A stretch of 41,003 nt of DNA, taken from contig BFEA01000308.1 in the NCBI GenBank assembly GCA_003427395.1, forward strand, positions 650,836 through 691,838, given 5' to 3'. A program made the position numbers and the translations under genes. Under the pieces are notes generated by a model. It was not told the origin of the DNA and ran no database searches. It saw only the letters and a program-made list of their open reading frames with translations. This DNA comes from Chara braunii. Taxonomy: Eukaryota > Streptophyta > Charophyceae > Charales > Characeae. Below are positions 1 through 11,105 of the stretch, one piece after another; positions within the stretch are counted from its first letter, which is position 1; each line of letters starts with the position of its first letter.

Positions 1-120
1 AACCAAAATCAAAGTAGACTATCACTCACCCACACCAGATGGAAAACTCTATAGACTGTCGGTTCACACCCCATCACAAGCCAGCAAAACATCCACGAAA
101 CAAAGAAAGGTCTGTCACAG

Positions 121-165
121 CCATATATATATATATGACGATATATATATGTGACGATATATATA
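121..165. repeat. AT microsatellite interrupted by TGACG
   Basis: Three blocks of alternating AT are separated by tgacg or gtgacg, giving a short tandem array directly against the left arm of the MITE. No gene function is visible. Confidence 0.6.
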
Positions 166-468
166 AACTGACATTTCGTTAAAACTACCATTTTTTTTCT
201 AAATTCATAAAATTGAGCGTACCAAAAAACAACATTTTTTAGTGTTTTTTTGTCCCCATGACGTCGGATGATCAGATCATCAGGTGTCGTGGCGACTCCC
301 AATGATCTGACCATCGGATGTATGTTAACGGTACTTTATGTTGAGGTACATCAGATGGACAAAGTGAAATAACCACTTTCTCACCTGATGAGCAATGAAA
401 TTTTGACTAAGTTCACTTTCGTGAATTTAGAAAAAAATGTCAGTTTTAACGAAATGTCAGTTTATATA
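160..468. mobile_element. MITE-like inverted-repeat element
   Basis: The arms at 160-207 and 422-468 are inverted copies of each other, about 47 bp long with a few mismatches; both outer ends read tataaactgacatttcgtt when taken inward. The 214 bp centre has no coding potential and contains a short palindrome (gatgatc-a-gatcatc). The ends abut tata sequence, so a TA-type target duplication is possible but cannot be separated from the flanking AT repeat. Size and structure fit a non-autonomous DNA transposon. No transposase is seen, and the superfamily is unassigned. Confidence 0.65.
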
Positions 469-508
469 GGGTTGCCAGGCCGAACGTACGGAGGCCCCTA
501 AGCTGACC

Positions 509-522
509 CCCGAACGTTCGGG
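509..522. other. Perfect 14 bp palindrome cccgaacgttcggg
   Basis: The sequence is a perfect palindrome in a GC-rich stretch (481-573) that also holds a cccc-gtat-gggg hairpin at about 532-543 and a gggg/cccc pair near 555-569. It lies just beyond the 3' side of the LINE. Function is unknown. Confidence 0.5.
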
Positions 523-714
523 CGTTCGGGTCCCCGTATGGGGGCTGAACCTGAAGGGGTTGGAACCCCGCAAAAAAATATTTTGGCACCTAAATATTAT
601 TTTTTTTTCCGAATTTTGTTTTGTAAGTTCTTTGTGATATAAGGTATCTCCCTCTAAATTTTGAAGCCATTCTGTTCAGCCAAAAAAATATAAAAATCGG
701 CAAAGATGGTGGTG

Positions 715-1503
715 TCAAAACTTGCTTGACCACATATTGCAGCATTCTGACCCAGCAGATGGCTCCCCTTGTGATTGCATCATTCTGACCCAGTATTCTG
801 GTATTGCTTCTTTTGGGCTCTTATAATTCTCCTCCACTGACTTCAGTCGATGTAGCGGGGCTTTGAGGGACTCTACTGATCTCCACTGCCCTGCATCACT
901 ATCCCACAAATCCTTAAGTTGTACCACCCTTTTCTCGACTCATGCTCTGCCGAAGGCCCCTTTGTTGCCATCTGCGAGAACGGATTTCCCATCTATCTGT
1001 TTGATAAACTTATTCTCGAAGAGAATTTGGTTCAAGATTCCTGATTTAATAGACGGAGGTTTGAAGGAGGTGGGGAACACCACGTACTATGCGGACATGA
1101 TATTTTTCCAAAGTTTCGATTTTGGGCGTCTGAGACAAAATGAAGGAATAAATACACAATTCCAGACATCCGTGGGTCTGGCCAATTGCCATTCCTTGGT
1201 CAGTAGGTATTCTGCTAGCTTGACCCACAGTTTGTCCCTGCTTCCAAATACAACAGAAATCACCCATTTCCCTAGGAGGCCCCGGTTTTGCTGGACTGGG
1301 TCCAAAATCCCCAGTCCTCCTTGGTCCCTGGGATTAATTACCATATCCCAAGCCACCTTGGGCAGTAAGCTCTGACTTTCTGATGCTGCAGGTTTCCATA
1401 AGTAGCGGGCTGACGCCCTCTTTATCTTCAGATAGGCCCTTTCTTCCAGCAAGCATACTGATAATGGGAACCACAGGATGGAGAAGGCCGCTGCTAACAG
1501 CAC
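715..1503 (-). pseudogene. LINE ORF2, C-terminal region
   Basis: The segment 1087-1503 contains a block typical of plant LINE C-termini: KVAWDMVINP followed by GGLGILD and N-x-GLLGKWV. Reading on in the same frame toward 715 gives SVLADGNKGAFGRA, a TGA stop, then VVQLKDLWD, again matching the usual order of this region. The frame is that of the endonuclease, so the reverse transcriptase core is the part that has slipped. The ORF ends with TGA at 715-717. No separate RNase H motif was recognised. Confidence 0.75.
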
Positions 1504-1715
1504 GAGGGCTGTGTCGTAGAGAGAGAGCTTGTGATTTCGGATCCATCCCGCAATTCAGGCGGAGACCTTGTTCTCCAATATCGAGTCCTGCACATCCGAA
1601 GCATCAACAAACGAGACTTGTACTCCCAAAAAACGCTCAGATGAGACCGCAGGTGTCTTAAACCCCAGTCCACACACAACTCTTTGGGCGGAGGTAAAAA
1701 GAAAGCTGATTTATC

Positions 1716-2592
1716 TCAGTTAATGGAAGCTTCTGACAATTCGCAATAATTATCTAAGACCTTCCTTAACTCTTGGAAAGATTCTACTGTATTCTCACCC
1801 GCGATGGTCAGATCGTCTGCTAGTGCTCCTCCCTTCCACTGCGCTTCAAGTTGATTATTTATCCTAAGACCTTCTATCTTATCATTTGTGCGGAGATTAT
1901 CAAGCAGAACTTCCAATTGAAGTACGAATAGCAGGGGGGCTAGCGGGCACCCCTGACGCAGTGAGCGTGTAAGAGGAAATTCTTCTGACAGTCTTCCGTT
2001 CACTATTACTATGGATCGTGCATGACAATAGTTGGCCTCTATACATCTATAGAATGCCTCCCCAAAACTCATCTTACCCAGAGTGGTGGCAACAAAACTC
2101 CAACCTACCTTATCGTATGCCTTCTCCATATCAAGGAGAAGGACTGCCACCTCCCTTTTTTTTTGACCTATGACTTCTAATGCTTAGACCATAGATAGTA
2201 TATTCCCAAAGATAGATCGGCCCTTGACAAAAGCACCATGTTCCCAGCCAGTGAGGTTTGGTAACAGGCCCGCCAGGCGTATAGCAAGAGTTTTAGCAAA
2301 CAGTTTATATATCACGTTTAATAACCAGATAGGCCTCCAGTTTTTGACTTGCCGTTTGTCCCCCCTTCTTATACATCAAGGAAATCATCATTCTGGTGGA
2401 ACTAGAGGGGAGTGTTTCTGTTGCCATGACCCTGTTGTGTATCTCACACAGAAAAGGGGCAAAGGCTGACGGGGCCGCTAAGAAGAGTTCAATAGGCAAT
2501 CCATCCAGCCCTGGACATTTTCCAGTCGCCCTGCCGATCTCTTCTTGTGACATTGGCATATCCAACGCTTTTCTCGCGCTAGGTGAGATCAC
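1716..2592 (-). pseudogene. LINE ORF2, reverse transcriptase domain (frameshifted)
   Basis: Two open segments make up the domain. The first (2305-2592, the endonuclease frame) carries the fingers region with GKCPGLDGLPIELF. The frame shifts near 2355. The second (1716-2150) carries LLLDMEKAYDKVGW (first catalytic Asp), SLRQGCPLAPLLF and LADDLTIAG, the last matching the F/Y-x-DD catalytic box with Leu in place of the aromatic residue. These are the palm motifs of LINE reverse transcriptases. The frame returns to the original one before 1503. The element cannot make a full-length protein from this copy. Confidence 0.88.
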
Positions 2593-2868
2593 TTACAGTG
2601 ACTGTGGCCAAAACTCAGTGTATTCTGACAATTCACAGTTCGGGGGATCGAAGGGGCGTCTCGTGGAGACTATATCTCTATAGTACTCCAGGGCGTATGC
2701 ACACATATCTACCGTATCCGTAGCTGTAGGGGCCTAAATAGCAAACGGGTGTGAAAACTCTCTTATCAGCGGTTTGGATTGTCTGAGGAGTAATGACCTA
2801 TAGGTAAGTTTGGTTATTTTATTATACCCAACCACTCCTCTAATTTTTAACCACTCGATCCATTCCAT

Positions 2869-3990
2869 CTATTTCCTAAGATCTAAGGCTTCTAACTGTG
2901 ATAGGTATTCTAGGCGTTTTTCTGACCAATAATAATCGGAAAATGGGTCCAGACCTATCTGTGATTCTGCATCCCTAACAACTTTTAGCAGTACTTTTTC
3001 TTGCCAGTTTCGCGTGGCTGCATTTATCCTTGAGAACTCCTTGAGAGTCGTCTGTACTAGCGCAATCCCTGTTTCCACCCACTGGTCTATGTCCTCAAAT
3101 AGGCTCCTTGCATCAGGCCAGGCTGCCATGTGAGTAGATACCCATCTTACCAACCCTTCGTCTTTTAACAGATTTACGTTAAGCATGAAGGGCGGTCGAT
3201 GCCTCTCCACCATCTCCTTCGAGAGGATGTCCTGCAGCACCGGGTAGTGATCGGAGGTGGTAGAAACTCCCAAATCGCACCACATGCTCCAATCCCACGG
3301 TGAGCCTCTTACCAAAAAGAAGTCGAGGCGCTTCCGAGGGGCTAGAGTGGTCTGTGTTGGCTTATTCCCATACCATGTGAAACCATAGGCATCTGGATTG
3401 AATGTTATGAATACGTCAGTTAATGCCTGGGCTTCCACAAAGGATGATAGCATTGTAGTACCTGCCCTTATAGGTTTGCATCGGAGTGAGTCGAGTCCCG
3501 GGTTGAATAGCGTGTTCCAGTCCCCGACAAGAATCGTACCTGGTATATAGGCAGGTAGGTTGGCCAGAAAGTCGACCCTATTTTGGTAATGGATTGGGGC
3601 GTAAACTGACATAACCACCCATTCCTCCTCATCTATTGTTATCTTTACCCAAACCCAGCGTCCTTCCGGGTCTGCGTAGTGATCTAATACTTCTACTTCT
3701 CGGGATTTAACAATGAGGATGGAGGTCCCCCCTTTTGATCCTACCGCGGGGCCCCAGAACTGGGGTCCATCCCACCATGTTTGAAAGACTGCTATTTTAG
3801 GCTCGTTTAACTTTGTTTCTTGCAAGCAAATTATCTGCACATTCTGCGAAGAAATCCACGAGCGTACGCTTGAATTCTTGGGTCTACCGTTCGAATCTCC
3901 CATTCCACGTACATTCCACGTAATCAACCTAATGTGGTTTGGCAGGACCACTGCCCCGACCATTACCGCGAGAAATTTGGATACAGCCAA
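2869..3990 (-). pseudogene. LINE ORF2, APE-type endonuclease domain
   Basis: This 373-codon open stretch carries the full motif series of an exonuclease-endonuclease-phosphatase (APE) domain: TWNVRG near residue 24, LQETK near 56, VYAP near 130, GDWN near 157, RLDFFLV near 221 and SDHYPV near 246. The enzyme nicks target DNA so that reverse transcription can prime on the cut strand. All catalytic motifs look intact. The stretch is the N-terminal part of ORF2 and continues in the same frame into the reverse transcriptase region (2305-2592), but stops separate them. Its start overlaps the end of ORF1 in another frame, as in many LINEs. Confidence 0.9.
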
Positions 3991-6340
3991 CTGTAACTAC
4001 CTTTCCTCTGCCCTGCCCTGTCTGTACGTCTCCTGCTCCCGTTTCGACTACCGACTCGGGGCCTATCGGAATGGGAGGTGGGGTGTATGCCAAGCTGTCA
4101 GAGAAGGCCACAGAATTGAACACATCTACCAAGTGATTGTGGGTAATCCACTCGACAACTGTGTATGTTGTTATGCCTTCGCACACCTCAAATTCATTCA
4201 ATGTATCTATACCTATGTCCAAGAAGTGTGCTAACGGAGTCCAATCGACCTGTTGGGTCCTCAGATCTTCGAGGGACTGAGGAGCTCCCTGCAGCTTCAT
4301 AAAGGCGAGGTGTAGCATGTATTTCACTTTAGGTGAGTTAACAATGACCCTGCCTCTCTTCGGATTTGCCAATACGACACAAGAGAGGTTTTATGTCAGC
4401 ACTCACTTTTTTATTTCAGCTGCCAGCTGAGTCTATGTTGGCTGGCCTGTCACTGGGAACGTTGGGAAGTATGTCGATTCGTTCTTGTCCAGTTTCGCTA
4501 ATACCATTGGCCCATATGGCGACTGTATGCAAATCAATGGTACTGCCACCTCAGTGGTTATTACTTTGTCCGCACGCCCCAAGGTGCCCATGGGAAGGGC
4601 TAGGGAGAGGGATGGTTTTACCGTTCTCCCTTTTCGCTCCCGGTGGTTATATACTGCTGGCTTAGTGGCTTTCTGGGTCCTGCCAATTTTGGCAAAGGAG
4701 GCTTCGGCTGCCCTTAGGGCTTGTTTCTGACCGACGGCATCGTCCTTTGCCTTGTCACTATCTGGAGTCGACAGTGCTTCACGGCAGTCCGCAAAATCTT
4801 CCTCCGAAAAGGATTCTTTTGAGTCTGCTTTCTGAAGTGCAGCCTTCTCTGTTGTTTCATCGAAAATTTTGTTCCGATAAATTTTGATGTCGGGGGTATG
4901 ATCAGGGGTCTCGAGGGAAGCAAGCCCTAGTTTCTCTACATCCATCCCTTCCTCCTCCTCTTCACTCATTTCGCTTTCCGAGGTTGAGGCTTCCCCTTCC
5001 TTCTCTCCCTCCGAGTCTTCATCTCCCAATTTACCTTTCTCTTCTTCCTCTTCCTCCTCCTCTTTTCCCTCCTCCTCCTCCTCTTCCCCTGTCTTACTCC
5101 TCTCGGTTTTTTCCTCTTTCCCCTTCTCCTTTTGTTGATCCTTTTCGTCTTCCTCATCCAGTAGCGGTTCTTTTTCTCGCTTTCTTTTCTCTCTTCCTGT
5201 TGCCGTCTTATCTTCATCCATCCGATCTTTGTCCCCATCCTTCTTCTCGAATGAGGCTTTCTCAATTTCCATTTTCGTTGTCGGGTTGAGATCTACAGGC
5301 TTCACGGGCTTCTCCTGTGGCTTCCCTACTCTCTGAGGGGGAGGGAAATCCTTGTGAGTCACCCCCTTCATTGTTTTATCGGCAACTTCCTTCTGGGGTG
5401 GGGGTGGGTGGGGGCCTTGCGGCCCCTTCGCCCTTTTGAGATCGTTCTTCGGCAAGGGGACTTTCCCTTTGCTTTCGGATCCGAGTTCGGTTTCCCGGAT
5501 TTCGTTTTCTCTGCATATGATATGCTTTTCCCTTTTCCTTTCGAACAATCCGGGTCCCCTTCCGCGTGAAAGTGTTGGCGACACGCTGGACACCACGGGG
5601 TCGACACACAAACCACTTCGATGTCGACGAAACCGTTGGTACCGAGGTCGACTACCAAATATTTTTTATATCGCAATCGTGCTGCCGATTCTAGGTCAAA
5701 CCGGATGTTTAATAAGTCCGGGGCCATCGGGTCTTTGTAGGTCGGGAATTCTTTAATGACCTTGCTGAACGCAGCTTCCACCGCACTGTAAAGTGGGGCT
5801 GGGGCTGCCACCGAGACTTGATGGCATCGGATCCAGACGAAACTATGTCTAGCAACCTCTCACCATTCCCAAAACTCTTGCTCTGTCATTCAGGGGCGAA
5901 AGGAGATCGAATACATTTTTTTGTCCAGTTCTATCTTTGTTCGCCCCACTTGCAACATCCACGTTGCTATCTCCTTAGCAGGAGCCACGTATGTCACTAA
6001 ATTTTTGCCTTCATTATGGAATAAACCCGTCTTTGGTGGGACTGCAAACTGACACGCAGATGCCCAGCCGTTCTCATATAGTCTAACTAGGCGTTTCTTA
6101 ACGTCGACCAAGAGCGCTGTTGACTCGTCTCCAAAGAGGATTGTGACTGCATGATCACGCAACCATCCCGCTTGGACTCGGATGATTTTAGGGTTGACAA
6201 TGACTCGTACGTAGTCCTCCCCTACTTCTACGGTGTTTCCCATCTGTGTAGCATTGAGACAGAATCCCCCTAATTCACTGTACCTCTTCATCTGTCAGAG
6301 ATGCATTTCCATCCGTCTGTTCCTCCATTGGAGTAGCCAT
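3929..6340 (-). pseudogene. LINE ORF1 protein (RNA-binding, zinc knuckle)
   Basis: The likely start is the ATG at 6340 (protein begins MATPMEEQ). After about 20 codons the frame shifts near 6280, runs on with TGA stops at 5890-5892 and shortly after, and shifts back between about 5560 and 5480. Around 5570-5600 lies a zinc-knuckle-like motif (CPAC-RQHF-H-x6-C), typical of LINE ORF1 RNA-binding proteins. It is followed by a Lys/Arg/Pro-rich stretch and then a long Glu/Lys/Asp-rich low-complexity stretch (about 4920-5260). The C-terminal part (3929-4372) ends in a Gly/Arg-rich segment and overlaps the start of ORF2; TAG, TGA and TAA stops separate it from the part upstream. In intact elements ORF1 proteins coat the element RNA. 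The acidic stretch is unusually long. The family call rests on position and the knuckle. Confidence 0.7.
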
Positions 6341-6789
6341 CCCTAAAGAGTCCTACAACCAGAAAGAACAAGACCACCCTAACCTAGCCTACCAGGCTTA
6401 TAATAAGTTAGGATAGACAATGCTTTCCAAAACCTCCGCCCTCAGTTTTTTTATGGAAGGGGGTTATACCTGGCCCTATAGGTTCATGGCTTCCTTGTCA
6501 CATAATCGCTTTGTTGCCTGCAGCGCGTAGTAGAAACCAATGTCTCCTACTTCACTACATCGCAACGCCGTTCTCCTCTTGCCTCGAAATTGCATATCTC
6601 CATGAACAAAATTTTCAAGCAAATGGCCAAAGGCCCTTGCACTAGAGGGAAACTGTCCAGGTCCCTGGTATTCCTCCAGCGACACTCACCCCAGCGAATT
6701 ACGTTGTGCACAGCCCTGCATCCTGCTTCGACCTCGGGATTGCCGAGGACGAAGCCCTCCGAAGGACCTGCCGAGCTTCGTCACTAAGC

Positions 6790-6895
6790 CTAGTACGCGG
6801 GGCTTCGCTACCGTTCTCGGAGGGGGTACGCGGAGCTTTACAACCGTCCCCGGAGCCCGTACGAGGAGCTTCCCTACCGTCCGCGCGACTCCCCG
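6790..6895. repeat. GC-rich tandem repeat, about 3 units of 33 bp, upstream of the LINE
   Basis: Three imperfect units begin with gtacgcggggctt, gtacgcggagctt and gtacgaggagctt and each end in a ccgt..cgg block. The array lies about 450 bp upstream of LINE ORF1 on the minus strand, where a 5' untranslated region or promoter would be expected, but no promoter motif was identified. Confidence 0.5.
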
Positions 6896-6971
6896 GTAGT
6901 GAGTCGCGTTGTTAGTGCAGCGGCGATAGCGCAACGTTCCCCCAAGCCGAGTCAAGCGCCCTTCCAAATGC

Positions 6972-7068
6972 TACCGTCATTTTTTTATTTTTATTTTTTA
7001 AAGTAATCTATATTCTTTTCTCAATCTATTTCATCTTTTCTTTGGTAGTACGCATCGATCTCATCCTC
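6972..7068. repeat. Direct repeat copy 1 (about 90 bp)
   Basis: This stretch matches 7422-7510 with few differences; the core begins aaagtaatctatatt and ends tagtacgcatc-atctcatcctc. The copies are about 440 bp apart in the same orientation. The segment between them has no convincing gene. They could be terminal repeats of a very small element (TRIM-like) or a local duplication. Confidence 0.6.
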
Positions 7069-7421
7069 TCACTAGTCTATTTATAGTACGGGGGAAAACC
7101 AACCAGCCCGGATCTCTCCCGAGCCCACCGGGTAGGTTTGCACCACAACTGTGGTGCGAGAGCAAGCACATCCGGCGCACAAAAGAAGAAAACTCTCAAA
7201 GTACCCCTGGACTGCCTGCGTATTGGAAGGAGCAATTGCTTGAGAACACAACAAGGAATCGAAAAAAATTCAGCGCTACGGGACGACCAGCGAGACTACC
7301 ACCCGGCGTGAGGGCTGAGCTACATCCCCAATGCCCTAACTCTCGCTCGACGGGCCTCGCTCCACTACCCCCTAAATACGCAAAACGAGACTGAATCTTG
7401 CTGTAGAACATGGAAAGGTGC

Positions 7422-7510
7422 ACCGCCGTTGCCTTTTTTTTAAAAAGTAATCTATATTTTTCTCTCAATCTATTTCATGTTTCTTGGTAGTACGCATCTA
7501 TCTCATCCTC
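7422..7510. repeat. Direct repeat copy 2 (about 90 bp)
   Basis: This is the second copy of the repeat at 6972-7068. It is followed closely by a long T run (about 7517-7538). Confidence 0.6.
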
Positions 7511-7539
7511 GTTGCTTTTTTTTTTTTTTTTTTTTTTTA

Positions 7540-8321
7540 ATTTGAAGTCGCAGTTTGTATTATAGAAAATTGGAGAACTGAGGTCGGGAATCCCTCAACA
7601 TCTTAACCCGAAATTCCTGGGGCCAATACCCAGTTTAGACTTGACTGGAAACCGGGTCCAGTGTCCCATCTACGGCAACTTCAACCAAAAAAGAAAATCG
7701 CAGTTGGACTAACAAATTCCAAAATCAGAAATAAGAGAGGCAACCACTAAGCAAATTAACCAGTTATTCTGCTATTCTGACTGGGAGCCGTACCCAACTT
7801 CGCTTAAAGATATTACAGAAAAGAGGATAGTTCTCGGACTACCTCGAATGAAGAGACCTTGCTTACATTGGCAGGAGACCATAGCCTAATGTGACTAGCC
7901 AAGAAACGACAAATACCCAATGATCAAAGCAAACTACGGAGTTCTATCTGGAGCAGGTGATTTGCTAAATTCCGAAGAAGATCCATCAAAACCAAAAGAG
8001 AAGCCCGTCGGACCAGCTAATAGCAGTGTGGAACCTGGGTTGTCATGACAAGGTTTCCCACCTTGTACCCTTGAGACTCTGTAGGGAGTACCGTATTCCA
8101 GGTACTCTAGATCTCAATGGTTACAACCCAAATTTCCTCTTTTATCAACTAAATGCTAATCGGTTGTGCCCTAAGTAGCTCAGCAACACTGCCACAACCA
8201 CTAGTAGGTCTCCCACTACCTCCAGTCATTCCGTTGCCTGCTATGGACAAACCCAGTATAGATACCAAAGGAGAAGAACTTAGCAAGGAACCATCAGGTG
8301 TGTTACAAACTAGAGGAAACC
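7540..8321. other. No gene recognised
   Basis: Short unrelated open frames only, with no protein motifs. I see nothing to annotate. Confidence 0.5.
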
Positions 8322-8468
8322 AAGCAAAGCAAAGAACACCAACAATCTAAGCTTACACCGTAATGAAGCTAAGCAACAAAAGGAACACTAACAATCTAAG
8401 TTCACACCGTAGTGAAGCCAAGCAACAGAAAGAGCACCAACACTTTAAGTTCACACCGTAGTGAAGCC
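8322..8468. repeat. Tandem repeat, 3 x 49 bp
   Basis: Units at 8322-8370, 8371-8419 and 8420-8468 each start aagcaa and end acaccgta.tgaagc, with about 10-20% divergence between units. No coding role is visible. Confidence 0.75.
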
Positions 8469-9087
8469 AACCTCCGACAAACATTTCGTTCCTTCGCCAG
8501 AGAGGCGTGTGCTAGCGAGCGTGGTACAGCTAGAGCCTAGAGATAGAGGGGAGCAGGGATCTGGTCTGTAAATCCGGTCAGATGCAAAACGCGAAGAAAA
8601 CTACACTACAGCCCAAACTAGAGGAGAAATAGAAAACAGGCCAATGAATTTGGTTAGATGCAAATTGCCTATAGCTCAGTCTGTGGACCGTAGAAAATTG
8701 AAGATGCTAAATCCCTTGTTTATTCGTCCTAAATGTTGCGTGCAAACAAACCAGCGTATTGATGTCAACAGGTGAAGATGAGAGATGAGCAACGGCACGT
8801 GCAATCAGTGAGGGGGCAGCAGTCGGAGTTATCTAGGACTAAGAATTATGAGGAGCCGATGCAATACTAATAGCCTAGTAATAGGCAAGTTCTGGGCCTA
8901 CCATGTTTGTGAAAGGAAAAAGGGGTGAATCCAGCCATTGAAAGGGAGTGAATACAGGCCGTTAGAAACGAGAAGAGCAGCCAAGATTAGGTTCGAAGTC
9001 CCAGAGAGTGGCACAGATGGCTTAAAGAAGGGGAGATAATTCCACGTTCAAAGGAACAAAGAAACGGCTCGGATAAGGAGGAGTCGG
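8469..9087. other. No gene recognised, left flank of element X
   Basis: No open frame with protein features and no repeat shared with the right flank of the large retrotransposon. It probably represents the insertion site of element X or an older decayed repeat. Confidence 0.4.
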
Positions 9088-10084
9088 TGTCAGGCGGCCA
9101 CAAGCAGTGCCCCGCCTTAAATCTGCGGCTTTGGGACTTAGGCTCAAGGGCAAGTCCGTGTTTTGACGGTACTCTGGTTTGACCGGGCGGCAGAAATTAG
9201 GGGAACTCAGGGTACCCCTGATTCTGGGCATACTGAACCTTACGAGTAACCCTCAAAGATAGCGAGATGGGTGGGCACACTCGGCGTATCTAGAGACCGT
9301 CATTTCCGACCGCTCAGAGGGTTGGAGCCGGATTGGCCTGCCGCGAGGAGGCATCACGGGAACAGACCTCGCCGCGACGCTTTTGCAGCATATGCCCGGG
9401 GCCGAAATGAGGCCTCGAATTTTTGTCTATCTTAGTGTCATAATTAAAGATGGGGAAAAGGGATTAAGACCAGTAGGGGAGAAGGGAAAAACATAATATC
9501 CCTTAATTTCTTTATTTTTCACGGCATTTAATTCTAGGGGGAATACCCTTGTTATTTTATGTTCCCGGCAATGAAATTAAGAACATAGAAAAAGATTAAA
9601 AATGGTAAGAGAAAAAAAAAACAAAAGGAATTCGGCCATTTATTTAAACTCTCTCGGAATTTAATTTTGGGAATCTTACGGTTAATTTACTATTTCCGAC
9701 AATAGAATTAAGGAAAGGGAAGAATGATGAAAAATGATGAAAGGGACGGGAACCCATGATTATTGGGAGNTTGGCCTAATTTCGCCTCGATTACCCGCCA
9801 TCNGCTCTGACCCNGGATTGAANATTTTCCCCGGATTTTAACAGTTTNCACTACTGCCGATGGTCGAGGTTCCCTGCGTCGCTTTCCCTGGTNTGCTTGA
9901 TTACTAACATTACCGCAGTTGGGATGTTTTGAGAGCGGGAGTCGCATGGACAGCATGGGGTGGTGCTACCTTGGGTCGACTATGGTGTTTGGTTCGGTAT
10001 GGATATGAGGGTTGTTACGGAATGGCTACGTCCTACGGTGTCTCACGTGCTTCAGGTGCGGTATGGGCCCGGTAACAGCTGTTT

Positions 10085-10690
10085 CACTACGGTGACTTAT
10101 TTTCAGGTTTGGGACAGCTGCGGTGATTTATTCTCAGGACCGGGGCTACTACGACAGTTATTCCAGATTTGGAACCTTGGCGGCAGTTTGTTTTCAGGTC
10201 CGGAAACGTTGCGGCATTCTATATCAGGTTCGGGACAGGTACGGAATAATCATGGCATGGTTGTACGGGTTCGGCGTCCGCGTGGCACAGCAGCCCGGTA
10301 CTGGATTTCGGGTTTGGTCAGGTTCGGTGACATCGCGGTGTTTCGTTTCAGGTTCGACGCCCTCACGGCGATTTATTTCAGGTTTAGGACCACTGCGGTA
10401 ATTTATTTTCAGGTCCGGGACCACCGTGACGATTTATTTCAGGTTTGGGACCTCTGCGGTGATTTATTCTCAGGTCCGGGACCAATGTGACGATTTATTT
10501 CAGGTTCAGAACCGACAGAGGTAGTTCATTTCAGATTCGAGACCTTGGCGGCACTTTATTCCAGGTTCGGTGTTATCACGGGTATTTAACCCAGGCTCGG
10601 CACCGTAACTGCGACCATTTATTCCAAGGTTGGTGTCACTATGGCGCTTTATTTCAGCTTTGGGACCACTACGCCAGTCTACTGAACTAG
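10085..10690. repeat. 30 bp minisatellite in the 5' LTR of X
   Basis: About 17-18 degenerate units of 29-32 bp follow the pattern CGGTGATTTATTTCAGGT + TCGGGACC-CTG. Because 30 is a multiple of three and the units lack stops, the array gives a false open frame with a 10-residue period. The same array in the 3' LTR has a different unit order. Confidence 0.8.
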
Positions 10691-11105
10691 GAATGGACAT
10701 CAGGCGGGCGAGGTCGGGGGTGCCTAGCGCTGCAATTGACCGGGGGCTAGCCCCGAGCGATTTTGGAACAACGAAGGATTGTGACCCTCTCTGAGCGCCC
10801 TGCGTGAATACAAGGCCGAGAGCTGGACAGAGGGGGATATAGGAGGACGACCAGGCATTGTAGGAGGATGGCATGCCAGGTGTACTCAGCGCATCGCTGA
10901 CTCGAGCCGCAGTGAGCCGGGAGGAGTTCGGTGCGAGGCAGTTACAGGAGAGACTCGGGGCGAACACGGTGTACCCGCGCAAGCAAGCTCGGGGTGTCGG
11001 CATCAGTGCTTGGACGGTTTCCCCGCGAGTAGGGATGAGAGGAGAGAGGTAGTTGAAAGTGTGCACGGTGCACGAGGAGGAGAGGTTCGGAGGTTGCTCA
11101 AGGCG

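Larger units (their letters stand above)
600..6470 (-). mobile_element. Decayed non-LTR retrotransposon (LINE), minus strand
   Basis: On the minus strand, ORF1 starts near 6340 and ORF2 runs from about 3990 to 715, in the order ORF1 (zinc knuckle) - APE endonuclease - reverse transcriptase - C-terminal domain, which is the order of plant L1-type LINEs. ORF1 and ORF2 overlap by about 60 bp in different frames. Several frameshifts and stops show it is inactive. The 3' end is uncertain: short A-rich runs (minus strand) occur at about 600-609 and 574-580, and no clear target-site duplication was found. The 5' limit is also uncertain and may reach the GC-rich repeats at 6790-6890. Confidence 0.85.

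Noticed and set aside
4984-5289. Plus-strand Pro/Leu/Ser-rich frame
   Set aside because: Antisense shadow of the acidic region of LINE ORF1.
8660-8700. A-box-like tatagctcagtctgtgg on the plus strand
   Set aside because: No B box at a suitable distance and no cloverleaf could be drawn.
9960-10490. Long open frame in the 5' LTR of X (and its twin at 27529-28059)
   Set aside because: It is a by-product of the 30 bp minisatellite, giving a 10-residue repeat without protein character; it lies in an LTR.
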